From Vibrio sp. 10N.261.45.E2 (lineage in GTDB: Bacteria; Pseudomonadota; Gammaproteobacteria; Enterobacterales; Vibrionaceae), in the NCBI RefSeq assembly GCF_002875705.1, contig NZ_MCZZ01000145.1, forward strand, positions 1 to 39,795: 39,795 nucleotides of DNA, written 5' to 3'. The position numbers were made by a program, and so were the translations under genes. How positions within the stretch are numbered: the first letter of the stretch is position 1; every line of letters starts with the position of its first letter. Positions 25,443-33,975 of this stretch are shown here, one piece after another. The notes below the pieces were generated by a model. The model was given only the letters and a program-made list of their open reading frames with translations. It had not been told where the DNA came from and did no database searches.

Positions 25443-26501
25443 ATGAAAAGAATAATTACGTCAGTGCTATGTGCTTCAATTGCCTCTCCGGCTTTTGCGA
25501 TTATTGAACTTACCGATAATTTGTCTCTGAGTGGCTTTGGTTCAACGTCTTGGGCTAAGTCAGACAATGAAACTCCCTTAATGATCACTCGGGGTTTTAC
25601 AGACGAGAATTGCTACGACTGTGACACCACGTTTGGTGTTCAACTCGATTACTTCTACAACTCATTCAAGGCTTCAGTGCAAGTTGTCAAGGCTCCCCAA
25701 TATAATTGGAGCGACCCTCAACTTGAATGGGCTTACCTCGGATACGAATTTAATGACTTCGATGTAAGTATTGGCCGTCTAAGACTACCGCTATTCCTTG
25801 CCTCTGAGTACTACTATGTCGGCCAAGCCTACATGACTGCAAGGCCACCGACAGAAGTTTATAACGCCGTACTAGGCATTACTGCATTCAATGGTATTAA
25901 AGTAAGTTGGACTCATGATGTCAGTGACGAAGCGACCCTTCTACTTACTCCATTTGTCGGCATAAAAGATAAAAATGATGTCGACTTCAATTCGACTACA
26001 GAATTGGAATTCGAAACGAATCGTATGTTCGGGGCTAACTTACAGTTGAGTGGTGAAAGCTATCGTTGGAATTTGTCATTCCTCGATTCCAACTTTGACC
26101 AGACTGTTAAGATTAGAAACGTTGGTGAGCAACCGACTGAAGACAACCAACACATCCAACTTTGGTCATTAGGAGCAGAATACGAACTGGGCCAATTTGT
26201 TTTGGCGAGTGAAGGACAAATCAGTGACGTGTCTTCATCTATGTACGGAAGTCTTGGCTACAATTTAGGGGCACTTACTCCTTATGTAGTTTATGGCGCA
26301 CAATTTGACGCCCACGAGCATCTAACAGGAAACAGCTACCTAATTGGTGTTGATTACGATGTCTTACCAAACGTCTCTATCAATGGCGAGGTGCAGTACT
26401 TTGAAGCGCGCAAAGCAAACGCAAACGGTGCCTTCATTAACCAACCGACAGATGATACCGACGCAGTTCTCTACACCATCATGCTGAGTTTCGTTTTCTA
26501 A
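25443..26501 (+). CDS. Porin-like outer membrane beta-barrel protein
   Basis: The 352-residue protein has a signal peptide (MKRIITSVLCASIASPAFA) and then alternating amphipathic strands with aromatic girdles. It ends in a C-terminal Phe (MLSFVF), the usual outer membrane insertion signal. Features such as GFGSTSWAKSDNE, VSIGRLRLPLF and repeated x-Y-x-L-G-Y-x-L strands fit the short porin-like family encoded beside PstS-like proteins and sensor kinases in marine gammaproteobacteria. Two close Cys residues (CYDC, ~53-56) may form a loop disulfide. The start is 1 base after the previous stop, so it belongs to the same operon, which ends in a hairpin 33 bases downstream. Confidence 0.82.
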   Translation: MKRIITSVLCASIASPAFAIIELTDNLSLSGFGSTSWAKSDNETPLMITRGFTDENCYDCDTTFGVQLDYFYNSFKASVQVVKAPQYNWSDPQLEWAYLGYEFNDFDVSIGRLRLPLFLASEYYYVGQAYMTARPPTEVYNAVLGITAFNGIKVSWTHDVSDEATLLLTPFVGIKDKNDVDFNSTTELEFETNRMFGANLQLSGESYRWNLSFLDSNFDQTVKIRNVGEQPTEDNQHIQLWSLGAEYELGQFVLASEGQISDVSSSMYGSLGYNLGALTPYVVYGAQFDAHEHLTGNSYLIGVDYDVLPNVSINGEVQYFEARKANANGAFINQPTDDTDAVLYTIMLSFVF

Positions 26502-26533
26502 CCAAGCGTGGAAAACGTCATCATTGGAATCAC

Positions 26534-26567
26534 AAGCCCAAACTAATCACACAGTCTGGGCTTTTTT
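26534..26567 (+). terminator. Rho-independent terminator of kinase/porin operon
   Basis: The 7-bp stem AAGCCCA (26534-26540) pairs with TGGGCTT (26557-26563), with a 16-base loop, followed by a run of T. It lies 32 bases after the porin-like stop. Confidence 0.8.
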
Positions 26568-26762
26568 ATATCTTTGATTTGTCTACTCTAGTATGGCTAA
26601 ACATTAATCATAGCTATGTTTTAATTCAGAAGTATTTGGGTGATTAAATCACTAATGTCAGAGGCGTCAGCATTGTGTAAGAAAGCTGCAAACTCACGAA
26701 CTTCACTACTTTAATTTGGTCAACCTAACAGCGAACAAACAGATACCTTAAACGGAGAACGC

Positions 26763-28493
26763 ATGCGAATAGCTACTTTATCTTTAAGCTTGGTTTCAGC
26801 GGTCGGTTTCGCCGCCGAACCAAATCCTTTTCCAATTACGCCCGATGAAAGTGGCGAGAAGTTTATGGTAAGTGCGACAAACCCATATGTAAGCAGCACG
26901 GGGTATTCGATACTCAAACAAGGTGGTAACGCCATTGATGCGATGGTTGCAATGCAAATGACCATGTCGGTCGTAGAGCCGGATATGACGGGGATTGGTG
27001 GTGGTACTTTTGCACTGTTTTATCAAAAAGGTAAAGACCAATTCCTCGCTCTTGATGGTCGTGATGAAGCCCCTTCTAGTGCCACTCCAAACATGTTTAT
27101 GGAAGATGGTGAAGCGCTAAGTCGAAATGAGATTTTAGGACCAAGATCTGTCGCGGTACCCGGTACACTTCGTTTGCTCTACAGCGCACATCAAGAATAC
27201 GGAAAGCTACCTTGGTCTGAGTTAGTGCAGCCAGCGATTGAGCTGGCTAGCAAGGGCTATGCGATGAACAGCTACACCTACGACATCGTGGTTCGCGAGC
27301 AAACTCGTTTAATTGAAGACCCAGAAATCAAAGCACTCTATTGGGATAACGATGAGATCAAACCAACAGGCACTTTGATGACCAATCCAAAGCTTGCCGA
27401 CACACTGAACAACATAGCTCAACAAGGAGATAAGTACCTTTATGGTGGCGAGTTTGGTAAGCACATAGTTGAAGCGGTGAACAGCCGAATCGACGCCGAC
27501 CACGCTAAACTTTCAATCGAAGATTTTGAACAGTATCAAGTGAAACAACGTGAGGTTATCGAAAGCGATTACCGAGGCAATAAGATTGTATCATTTGGCT
27601 ACCCAGCCTCTGGTGGTGTCATGGTGGCTCAAAGTCTTGAAATGTTAGAAGCCTATGACTTAGCTGACATGTCTAAAACCGATGTTGAACCATGGCGCTT
27701 AATGACAGAAGCGATGAGAATTGCCAAAGCCGATCGCATAGCGTATGCAGGTGACCCTGATTACATTGACGCGCCAGTTGCTGCCCTACTCGACAAGTCT
27801 TACATCGATGAACGACGTAAGCTCATTCCAGAGACTGGTATTGCGAAAACAAAGCCGAAAGCTGGCCAGTTAACAGATACCAATTACGCTCAGTATCAAG
27901 GTTTTGAGAGCCAAGATACCGGGCACATATCGATTATCGACAAAGACGGTAATGCTATTGCAATGACCAGCACTGTTGGCACTGGCATGGGGTCAGGAGT
28001 CATGGTCGATGGTGTAATTCTTAACGCTCAGATGGCGAACTTTTCCACCAAACCAACCATAAATGGCAAACCTACTCAAAATGCCATTGAAGCAGGTAAG
28101 CGACCTCGTTCAGCAATCACACCATTAATAGTGATGGATAAAAAAGATGACCTGCGTTTAGTTGTCGGCTCTCCCGGCAGTTCGCAAATTCCGGGATACG
28201 TTTTGAAAACCGTCGTTGGTGTACTCGATTGGGATCTGTCTGCGCAAGAAGCGATTGACCTTCCAAACATTCAATACGGCACCAAAATAGATCGCACGAA
28301 ACCTTATGACCCAACAGGTTTACTGGTCGAGAAGAAAACCTACGCTGAAATGTTGGTACCAGAATTCATGCAGCTTGGTTATCCGGTACATGTGATTCCA
28401 GTCGTCAGTGGCTTGAACGCCATTGAAGTTAAAGATGGCAAGATCTATGGCGCGACAGACAGGCGCCGAGCATCAAGCTCTATGGGTGAATAA
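26763..28493 (+). CDS. ggt: Gamma-glutamyltransferase (periplasmic, self-processing)
   Basis: The 576-residue length is normal for the family. A signal peptide ends near VGFAA-EP. Family motifs are clear: GGNAIDAMVAMQMTMSVVEP, GIGGGTFALFY, the D-G-R-D-E-A-P substrate stretch and the autoprocessing site at Thr386 in DTGHISIIDKDGNAIA. The small subunit follows with GVILNAQMANFS and VGSPGSSQIPG. The second Thr of the usual T-T-H is Gly, as in many GGT-like enzymes. The expected reaction is hydrolysis or transfer of the gamma-glutamyl group of glutathione and related peptides. The gene is monocistronic, with GGAG before the start and a terminator after it. Substrate preference (glutathione versus other amides) cannot be fixed from sequence. 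Confidence 0.93.
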   Translation: MRIATLSLSLVSAVGFAAEPNPFPITPDESGEKFMVSATNPYVSSTGYSILKQGGNAIDAMVAMQMTMSVVEPDMTGIGGGTFALFYQKGKDQFLALDGRDEAPSSATPNMFMEDGEALSRNEILGPRSVAVPGTLRLLYSAHQEYGKLPWSELVQPAIELASKGYAMNSYTYDIVVREQTRLIEDPEIKALYWDNDEIKPTGTLMTNPKLADTLNNIAQQGDKYLYGGEFGKHIVEAVNSRIDADHAKLSIEDFEQYQVKQREVIESDYRGNKIVSFGYPASGGVMVAQSLEMLEAYDLADMSKTDVEPWRLMTEAMRIAKADRIAYAGDPDYIDAPVAALLDKSYIDERRKLIPETGIAKTKPKAGQLTDTNYAQYQGFESQDTGHISIIDKDGNAIAMTSTVGTGMGSGVMVDGVILNAQMANFSTKPTINGKPTQNAIEAGKRPRSAITPLIVMDKKDDLRLVVGSPGSSQIPGYVLKTVVGVLDWDLSAQEAIDLPNIQYGTKIDRTKPYDPTGLLVEKKTYAEMLVPEFMQLGYPVHVIPVVSGLNAIEVKDGKIYGATDRRRASSSMGE

Positions 28494-28505
28494 CAAAAAC
28501 GAAAT

Positions 28506-28535
28506 GGGTAAGTAATTTGCTTGCCCTAATTTTTC
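28506..28535 (+). terminator. Probable terminator after gamma-glutamyltransferase
   Basis: GGGTAAG (28506-28512) pairs with CTTGCCC (28520-28526), with one G-T wobble and a 7-base loop, followed by a T-rich tract. Confidence 0.6.
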
Positions 28536-28571
28536 TTTTGTCACTTAAGCCTTATCTAGCAACCCATAATC

Positions 28572-28599
28572 AAAAAAACCAGTCGAACGTATCGACTGG
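28572..28599 (-). terminator. Terminator of the minus-strand HEAT/TPR gene
   Basis: On the minus strand, CCAGTCGA (rc of 28592-28599) pairs with TCGACTGG over 8 bp, with a 5-base loop. It is followed directly by seven T residues (complement of 28572-28578). It lies 39 bases after the gene's stop. Confidence 0.85.
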
Positions 28600-28637
28600 C
28601 CTTTCATTGGAAGCTTCTCTATGTACTCATTAAGAGA

Positions 28638-29696
28638 TTATGAGCTAGCGGCTACTCGTTTCTCTTTCAACTGCTCGATAACATAGTCAGGCGCCACTTT
28701 ACCTAACTCACTTAGGCACTCATCAGTTTTTTCGTTGCCATAGCGCACGTAGATATCACATACCGCGTATAACTGCTCCGGAGAACCAGAGATCAAATAC
28801 GCTTTCTCGAACGATTTCGTCGACTTGTCGATATTCAACTCTTCTTGTAGTACCCCATTGAGGTACCAGTAGTAACTGTTGTCTTTCGCGAGTTCAGCGG
28901 CGACTTCAATCTCTTTTGCTGCCGCAACCTTATCTTCAAGGCGTACCAGAGTAAGCGATTTCGAATAGTGAAGAGCGGCATTGTTTGGTACATTTTCCAA
29001 ACCACGATCTAATGCTTCTACTGCTTGTTGGTTTTTGTTCTGCGCGCGGAAATTGTCTGCGTAGCTCAACCATACTTGAGGATCATTTTGATGCGTTTTG
29101 ATCAGCTCTAGATAAACAGTCTCCGCTTTATCCCACTCGTTGTGCCAACGTAGAACATCTGCAAACAACAACTGAAACTTCTCTGACTCTTGAGTTTCCA
29201 AGAAACTAATCAGGTCTTTTACCGCAGGCTCAATTTCTGCTTTTTGCGTACCGTCTAGAGTATTGAAGTCACGGACTAAGTTTGATGTCGCTGTGTGGCG
29301 AACCATAGTATCGCTGTCTTTAAGCAAAGGAGAAACCAATGCCCAACGGTGCTCTAGTTGATAAGGTTCAGAGCCAATAACAGCGGCTTCACGCACTTCA
29401 GGGTTTTGGTCTTTCAAACCTCTAGCAACGGCCACCAGCGCATTTTGGCTTGGGTATGATGCCAATTCTTGCAGTGCGCCAGTACGGTTTTCAATAGACT
29501 GATTCTGATCTTGTGCCATGTAAGACAGCTGCTGAATGCGTGTTTGAGTATCCGTCATTTCAAGCACTTGATTGATGTTCTGTGCTGGTGCATCAACGGT
29601 TTGTTGAACGCCATTGGCTGCCATTACTGACGTTGATAGCAATGCGGACGTTGACATTAATAAAGTAATCGCTGTCGCTAAACTCTTCTTGATCAT
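28638..29696 (-). CDS. Periplasmic HEAT/TPR repeat protein
   Basis: The 352-residue protein has a Sec signal peptide (about residues 1-27, ending SVMAA). The first half shows HEAT-like paired helices (RTGALQELASYPSQNALVAV, NPEVREAAVIGSEPY, DTMVRHTATSNLVRDF). The second half has TPR-like helices (WDKAETVYLELIKTHQNDPQ, NQQAVEALDRGLENVPNNAA, VAAAKEIEVAAELA). Such proteins are scaffolds or chaperone-like binders. It lies 81 bases downstream of the sulfatase-maturase-like gene on the same strand with no terminator between them, so the two are probably cotranscribed and may cooperate, for example in handling the maturase target after export. No catalytic motif is seen. Confidence 0.75.
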   Translation of the reverse strand: MIKKSLATAITLLMSTSALLSTSVMAANGVQQTVDAPAQNINQVLEMTDTQTRIQQLSYMAQDQNQSIENRTGALQELASYPSQNALVAVARGLKDQNPEVREAAVIGSEPYQLEHRWALVSPLLKDSDTMVRHTATSNLVRDFNTLDGTQKAEIEPAVKDLISFLETQESEKFQLLFADVLRWHNEWDKAETVYLELIKTHQNDPQVWLSYADNFRAQNKNQQAVEALDRGLENVPNNAALHYSKSLTLVRLEDKVAAAKEIEVAAELAKDNSYYWYLNGVLQEELNIDKSTKSFEKAYLISGSPEQLYAVCDIYVRYGNEKTDECLSELGKVAPDYVIEQLKEKRVAASS

Positions 29697-29777
29697 AGTG
29701 TTACCTTAAACTTGAGAACTTAGCCTGTCCCTAGACTCATATCTGATTGAATGTCGTTAAGATTGATAGACCTTGAA

Positions 29778-31109
29778 TTAGAACTTGGTCTCGAACGTTG
29801 CTTGTTTAGCCATCTCTGCACGACGCGCCATCATCACGGAATCACTGTACTTACCATGTGCAACAGGATGTCTCATCGCACGCGCGATATACGCCATCGA
29901 TTTATCGACATGAGAGAAGAACTTGTGCCAGCCCGCACATAAATAATTTAAGCCCGGCTCACCCGCACGAGTTTTGATAAAGCGGTTTTTAGGGCATTCG
30001 CCATGACAAGCAAACTTGTAGTCACATTGCTGACATTGACTGGTCAGTGTGCGCGATTTAGCGAAACCAAATTTCTGTTGTGGTGCGCTGTATGCTAAGT
30101 CATCAAGCTTTTCGTGGTGAATATTACCGATTTTATATTCAGGGTAAACGTAATGGTCACAAGAGAACACATCGCCGTTTGGCTCCATCGCTAAGCCTTT
30201 ACCGCAGATCTCATTCAAGGTGCAAAGCGGATTCGGACGACCAATCCACGTTTCCAAACTTGCTTCAAAATACTGAACAAACACTTTACCGATATCGAGC
30301 TTTGCCCACTCATCAAACACAGTAATCAGGAAGTTGCCCCACGCTAAGTCAGAAACACACCACGACTCCATGATCGAATCTTTATGACCGGGGATTAGGC
30401 GTTTGTCGCCTTGCTTTAGTTGCTCGCTCACTTGAGACGTTTGCGGCGCAACGGTTCTAAAGGTTTTCTGTTCTACGATAGGAATAAACTGCATTTGTGG
30501 AGACTTCACCACGTCACGTAGGAAGCGATACACTTCTAATGCGTTTTGACTGGTGAGGTTATTCACACAGGTGAGCGTTGCGAATTTGACTTGGTGCTTG
30601 TGCAGCAGCTCGACAGCCGCCATCACTTGTTTGAATGTGCCACGGCCAGCTCGGTTGGTACGATAGGCGTTGTGCAGCATTTCAGGGCCATCGATACTCA
30701 AGCCAATCAAGAAGTTATTCTTCGCAAGAAATTGCGCCCAATCGTCATTCAGTAACGTGCCATTAGTTTGTAAATCGTTTGAAATCAATACACCTTCAGG
30801 TTGATACTTTTTCTGTAGCTCAACAACACGTTCAAAATAGGCTAAGCCCAGCATGGTCGGTTCTCCGCCCTGCCAAGAGAAAATGATTTCCGGTGTATTT
30901 TGACCTTCGATGTATTGGCGGATGTAGGTTTCTAACGTCTCATCATCCATTCTTGGAGAACTGCCTTTCTTGTACTCCAATAAATCTTGCTTACTTAGGT
31001 AGTAACAATATTTACAGTCAATGTTGCATGCTGCGCCAATCGGCTTAGCCATAACATGCAAGCGCTTAGATGCTTTACCGTTATATTGTGGACCTTGAGT
31101 AATATGCAT
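29778..31109 (-). CDS. Anaerobic sulfatase-maturase-like radical SAM/SPASM enzyme
   Basis: The 443-residue protein carries the radical-SAM cluster motif CNIDCKYC (Cys28, Cys32, Cys35). Typical anSME motifs follow: FSWQGGEPTMLG, LQTNGTLLNDDW and GLSIDGPEMLHNAYR. A Cys-rich SPASM end provides auxiliary iron-sulfur clusters (CTLNEICGKGL, FSCDHYVYPEYKIGN, CQQCDYKFACHGECPKNRF). anSME oxidises a Cys or Ser of a sulfatase to formylglycine in the cytoplasm without oxygen. No sulfatase gene is visible nearby, so the target is elsewhere or is not a sulfatase. Its partner gene is the HEAT/TPR protein downstream. A SUMF1-fold lipoprotein is divergent. AGGTAGG precedes the start. Confidence 0.9.
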   Translation of the reverse strand: MHITQGPQYNGKASKRLHVMAKPIGAACNIDCKYCYYLSKQDLLEYKKGSSPRMDDETLETYIRQYIEGQNTPEIIFSWQGGEPTMLGLAYFERVVELQKKYQPEGVLISNDLQTNGTLLNDDWAQFLAKNNFLIGLSIDGPEMLHNAYRTNRAGRGTFKQVMAAVELLHKHQVKFATLTCVNNLTSQNALEVYRFLRDVVKSPQMQFIPIVEQKTFRTVAPQTSQVSEQLKQGDKRLIPGHKDSIMESWCVSDLAWGNFLITVFDEWAKLDIGKVFVQYFEASLETWIGRPNPLCTLNEICGKGLAMEPNGDVFSCDHYVYPEYKIGNIHHEKLDDLAYSAPQQKFGFAKSRTLTSQCQQCDYKFACHGECPKNRFIKTRAGEPGLNYLCAGWHKFFSHVDKSMAYIARAMRHPVAHGKYSDSVMMARRAEMAKQATFETKF

Positions 31110-31147
31110 GATCTACCTACCTATTTTAGTATTCTGGACCCATCATA

Positions 31148-31197
31148 ATTCCTATTCGGTCGAGTGGCATGTTATACCCTTTATAACCAATAGGAAT
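31148..31197. promoter_or_regulatory. Nested inverted repeats between maturase and SUMF1-like genes
   Basis: ATTCCTATT (31148-31156) is matched by AATAGGAAT (31189-31197). Inside it, GTTATA (31171-31176) is matched by TATAAC (31182-31187) with a 5-base spacer. The position midway between two divergent genes fits an operator or paired operators. The regulator is unknown. Confidence 0.45.
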
Positions 31198-31246
31198 GAC
31201 CTTAAACATTAGAATTACACCCTATTTCGAACATCTGAGGCACGTG

Positions 31247-32035
31247 ATGAAATTTCTTAATTACAAACAGTTAACAACAATTAGCAGCGTCACCATGACT
31301 ATTCTTCTGAGTGGCTGTGTAAGCGTGCCTACACACCCTATCGCCCAACAAATTGACCAAGAGATGGTATTGGTTGAAGGCGGCACATTCACAATGGGAT
31401 CGAACGATCCAGAAGCGACCAAAGCAGAGCGTCCTGCACGTAATGTAACTGTAGATAGTTTCTATATTGCGAAGTTTGAGGTGACTCAAGAATTGTTCGA
31501 ATCGGTAATGGGTTCATCTCTCAGTTATTTCCAAAACCCACAAGTTCCAGTCAATAACCTTAGCTGGCAGCAAGCAAACTATTTTGTTGAACAATTGAAC
31601 GAACTTACTGGCGAAGAATACCGTCTGCCGACTGAAGCGGAGTGGGAATTTGCAGCGAAAGGTGGCAACAAAAGCAAAGGCTATACTTACAGTGGTTCCA
31701 ATAACTTAGATGATGTTGCGTGGTACTCAGCAAATTCTAAAAATAGCGCACATCCAGTCGGGCTAAAGAAGCCAAATGAACTAGGCTTATATGATATGAC
31801 AGGAAACGTCGGCGAGTTTGTTATTGATGCTTTTGATGACACCTTCTACCGATTCGGCCCAACAGACAATCCAAATAACGCAAAACACAGTGACATCGGC
31901 TTATCACACAAATCGGTGCGCGGTGGCAGCTTTGCTTACGACGAAAATGAATCCGAAAGTTACCGTCGTGACTTCGCAAGCCAATCGATCACGATGTCAG
32001 ATATGGGTTTACGTTTAGTTAAAGATGCAGACTAG
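31247..32035 (+). CDS. SUMF1/FGE-fold lipoprotein without catalytic Cys pair
   Basis: I chose the ATG at 31247 rather than the upstream in-frame ATG at 31196. It has GAGG 6 bases before it and gives a proper lipoprotein signal (ILLSG-Cys24), for a protein of 262 residues. The FGE-sulfatase (SUMF1) fold is clear: MVLVEGGTFTMGS, FYIAKFEVTQELFESVM, PVNNLSWQQANYFVEQLN, YRLPTEAEWEFAAKGG, LGLYDMTGNVGEFV and VRGGSF...MGLRLV. The segment that holds the two active-site Cys in true formylglycine-generating enzymes has none here. The protein is probably a membrane-anchored binding or structural protein, not an oxidase. It is divergent from an anaerobic maturase and upstream of an alkaline-phosphatase-fold gene. 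Confidence 0.85.
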   Translation: MKFLNYKQLTTISSVTMTILLSGCVSVPTHPIAQQIDQEMVLVEGGTFTMGSNDPEATKAERPARNVTVDSFYIAKFEVTQELFESVMGSSLSYFQNPQVPVNNLSWQQANYFVEQLNELTGEEYRLPTEAEWEFAAKGGNKSKGYTYSGSNNLDDVAWYSANSKNSAHPVGLKKPNELGLYDMTGNVGEFVIDAFDDTFYRFGPTDNPNNAKHSDIGLSHKSVRGGSFAYDENESESYRRDFASQSITMSDMGLRLVKDAD

Positions 32036-32078
32036 GTCAGTGATACATACCAGCTCACAAATGGAATAAGTAAGCAAA

Positions 32079-32107
32079 TTAAAGGGGCGCATGAAGTGCC
32101 TCTTTAA
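32079..32107 (+). terminator. Possible terminator after SUMF1-like gene
   Basis: TTAAAGGGGC (32079-32088) pairs with GCCTCTTTAA (32098-32107), with one G-T wobble and a 9-base loop. The T tract is short and lies within the stem, so strength is uncertain. Confidence 0.4.
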
Positions 32108-32178
32108 ACGAAGAATCAAAATAAAATCACACCATCCAAACGTTAGAACGCTACGGTCACACTCAATAAGGACACTTT

Positions 32179-33861
32179 ATGCAATACACTAAGCTTTCGG
32201 GACTAGCACTCGCTTTACTCTGTGCTTTGCCTGCCTCTGCCGCAGATAAGCCCAATCTAGTCCTCCAAATCACGGTAGATGGCCTTCGTGCCGACCTTAT
32301 TGAACGATATAAACACAACTTCGGTGAAGGTGGTTTCCGCTATCTGATGGATGACGGTACATACTACACAAATGCGAACTACCAACATGGCAACACGGAA
32401 ACGATTGTAGGACATGTGTCGCTTGCAACAGGTGCTCCACCCAGTGTACATGGCATGGTGGGTAACGTTTGGTATGATCGTAGCGAAGAACGTTTGGTGT
32501 ATAACGTAGAGGATGGCAACTACGAAATGCTAACTTCGGGTGCAGGTGTCGATAAAGCAACAGAAATAGACCCAACGCAGAAGACAGCACAAGGCGACGG
32601 CCGCTCTCCAGAGCCAATACTTTCCACCACGTTTGGTGATGAGCTAACGATTTCCAATAGTGGCAAATCAAAAGTCTTCGGTGTGTCTGTGAAAGACCGT
32701 GGCGCAATCTCATTGGCGGGACACAGTGGTAAAGCCTTCTGGTTCTCCAAAGCACAATCTGAATTTGTAACGAGTAACTATTACTACGACGAATACCCAG
32801 CTTGGGTATCACGCTGGAACGAAAAAGCGATTGCTGCTCAGTATTCCAAACAAAAGTGGGGTCTCTCATTACCGCGTGATAAGTATACGTTGCAAGAACA
32901 CGATACCGAACACAAAGTGAAACTCGGTGATTTCCAACGCACCTTCCCTCACCCTTACGGCCCTGCGAGTTACAAGTACTACAGCACAACGCTGACCGTG
33001 AGCCCGGCTGGTGATGAAATCACGGAAAACTTCGCTAGCACCTTATTAATGCAAGAGAAGCTTGGCCAAGGCGACGTGACCGACTATCTGTCTGTGAGTT
33101 TCTCTTCAAACGACTACGTAGTACACCTTTACGGTCCTGAAAGCCTAGAAACTGAAGACAACTTGATCCGACTTGATAAGACTCTCGCTAAGCTTTTCAT
33201 AACCGTTGATAACCAAGTCGGGCTAGAAAACACATTAATTGTGCTGTCTGCCGACCACGGTGTTCCTGAATCTTCACCTGCGGCAAATGCGCTTGGCTTT
33301 AATCAGGCTCAATACTTCAATAAAGACACACTGCTCTCTAGTGGTGTCGAGAAACGATTGAAGGATGAATTTGGTCTAACTAAAGACGCTATTCGTTTAT
33401 ATGCGCAACCTTACATCTACTTGAATCACGATCTAATCGCTGAGAAGAAGCTTGATCTGGCTAAAGTACAAGAAGCGATAGCCGATGAAATTGCAAAAGT
33501 GAAAGGCGTTGCGTTTGCTGTATCAAGCAGCGATATCGCAGCCAATCGAGTACCGGATACGCATGTAATGCAGCTCATCAAGAACAACTACCACCCTGCT
33601 CGTTCTGGTGACGTGTACGTGGTATTTGCACCGCGCAGCTACATTAACGATATGGAAGGTCTGCAAATTGCCTCGACTCATGGTTCTCCATGGAAATACG
33701 ACACACATGTGCCAGTGATCTTCGCAGGCTACGATGTTGAAGCTCAGAAAGTATCACGAGCAGTGACGCCATACGACATTGCGCCAACACTTTCGAACAA
33801 ACTTGGGATCACTCAGCCAAGTGGTTCGATTGGAGAGGTATTGAAAGAAATCGCTGACTAG
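32179..33861 (+). CDS. Alkaline-phosphatase-superfamily phosphatase/phosphodiesterase (Thr nucleophile, PafA/NPP-like)
   Basis: The 560-residue protein has a signal peptide ending ALPASA-AD, so it is periplasmic or secreted. Metal and catalytic motifs of the type I phosphodiesterase/PafA-like group are present: VDGLRADL (Asp34), Thr75 in NTETIVGHVSLATG four residues before the conserved His, SADHGVPES (Asp-His pair) and STHGSPWKYDTHVPVIF (His). It has Thr rather than the Cys/Ser-x-P-x-R motif of sulfatases, so it is not a formylglycine enzyme and not a target of the nearby maturase. It is expected to hydrolyse phosphate mono- or diesters; the substrate is unknown. It lies 143 bases after the SUMF1-like gene. 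Confidence 0.85.
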   Translation: MQYTKLSGLALALLCALPASAADKPNLVLQITVDGLRADLIERYKHNFGEGGFRYLMDDGTYYTNANYQHGNTETIVGHVSLATGAPPSVHGMVGNVWYDRSEERLVYNVEDGNYEMLTSGAGVDKATEIDPTQKTAQGDGRSPEPILSTTFGDELTISNSGKSKVFGVSVKDRGAISLAGHSGKAFWFSKAQSEFVTSNYYYDEYPAWVSRWNEKAIAAQYSKQKWGLSLPRDKYTLQEHDTEHKVKLGDFQRTFPHPYGPASYKYYSTTLTVSPAGDEITENFASTLLMQEKLGQGDVTDYLSVSFSSNDYVVHLYGPESLETEDNLIRLDKTLAKLFITVDNQVGLENTLIVLSADHGVPESSPAANALGFNQAQYFNKDTLLSSGVEKRLKDEFGLTKDAIRLYAQPYIYLNHDLIAEKKLDLAKVQEAIADEIAKVKGVAFAVSSSDIAANRVPDTHVMQLIKNNYHPARSGDVYVVFAPRSYINDMEGLQIASTHGSPWKYDTHVPVIFAGYDVEAQKVSRAVTPYDIAPTLSNKLGITQPSGSIGEVLKEIAD

Positions 33862-33906
33862 CAGTATTCGTTCTCTGATCGAGTAAACGATATATGCTTC
33901 TCTCCT

Positions 33907-33945
33907 AAAAAACCGCTTGCCTGTGATGGGTAAGCGGCTTTTTTA
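33907..33945. terminator. Bidirectional terminator between convergent genes
   Basis: AACCGCTTGCC (33911-33921) pairs with GGGTAAGCGG (33928-33937) over a mostly perfect stem. It is flanked by an A run on the left and a T run on the right, so it works for the phosphatase gene (+) and the LuxP-like gene (-). Confidence 0.8.
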
Positions 33946-33975
33946 TCGAAGTATGACGAGTTGCCCTAAAGTGAT

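Noticed and set aside
31196..31246. Upstream start for the SUMF1-like protein
   Set aside because: It would bury the lipoprotein signal 17 residues in and lacks a ribosome site; 31247 has GAGG at good spacing.
32179..33861. Sulfatase serving as client of the nearby maturase
   Set aside because: No Cys/Ser-x-P-x-R motif; the nucleophile position is Thr75 in a phosphatase/phosphodiesterase context.
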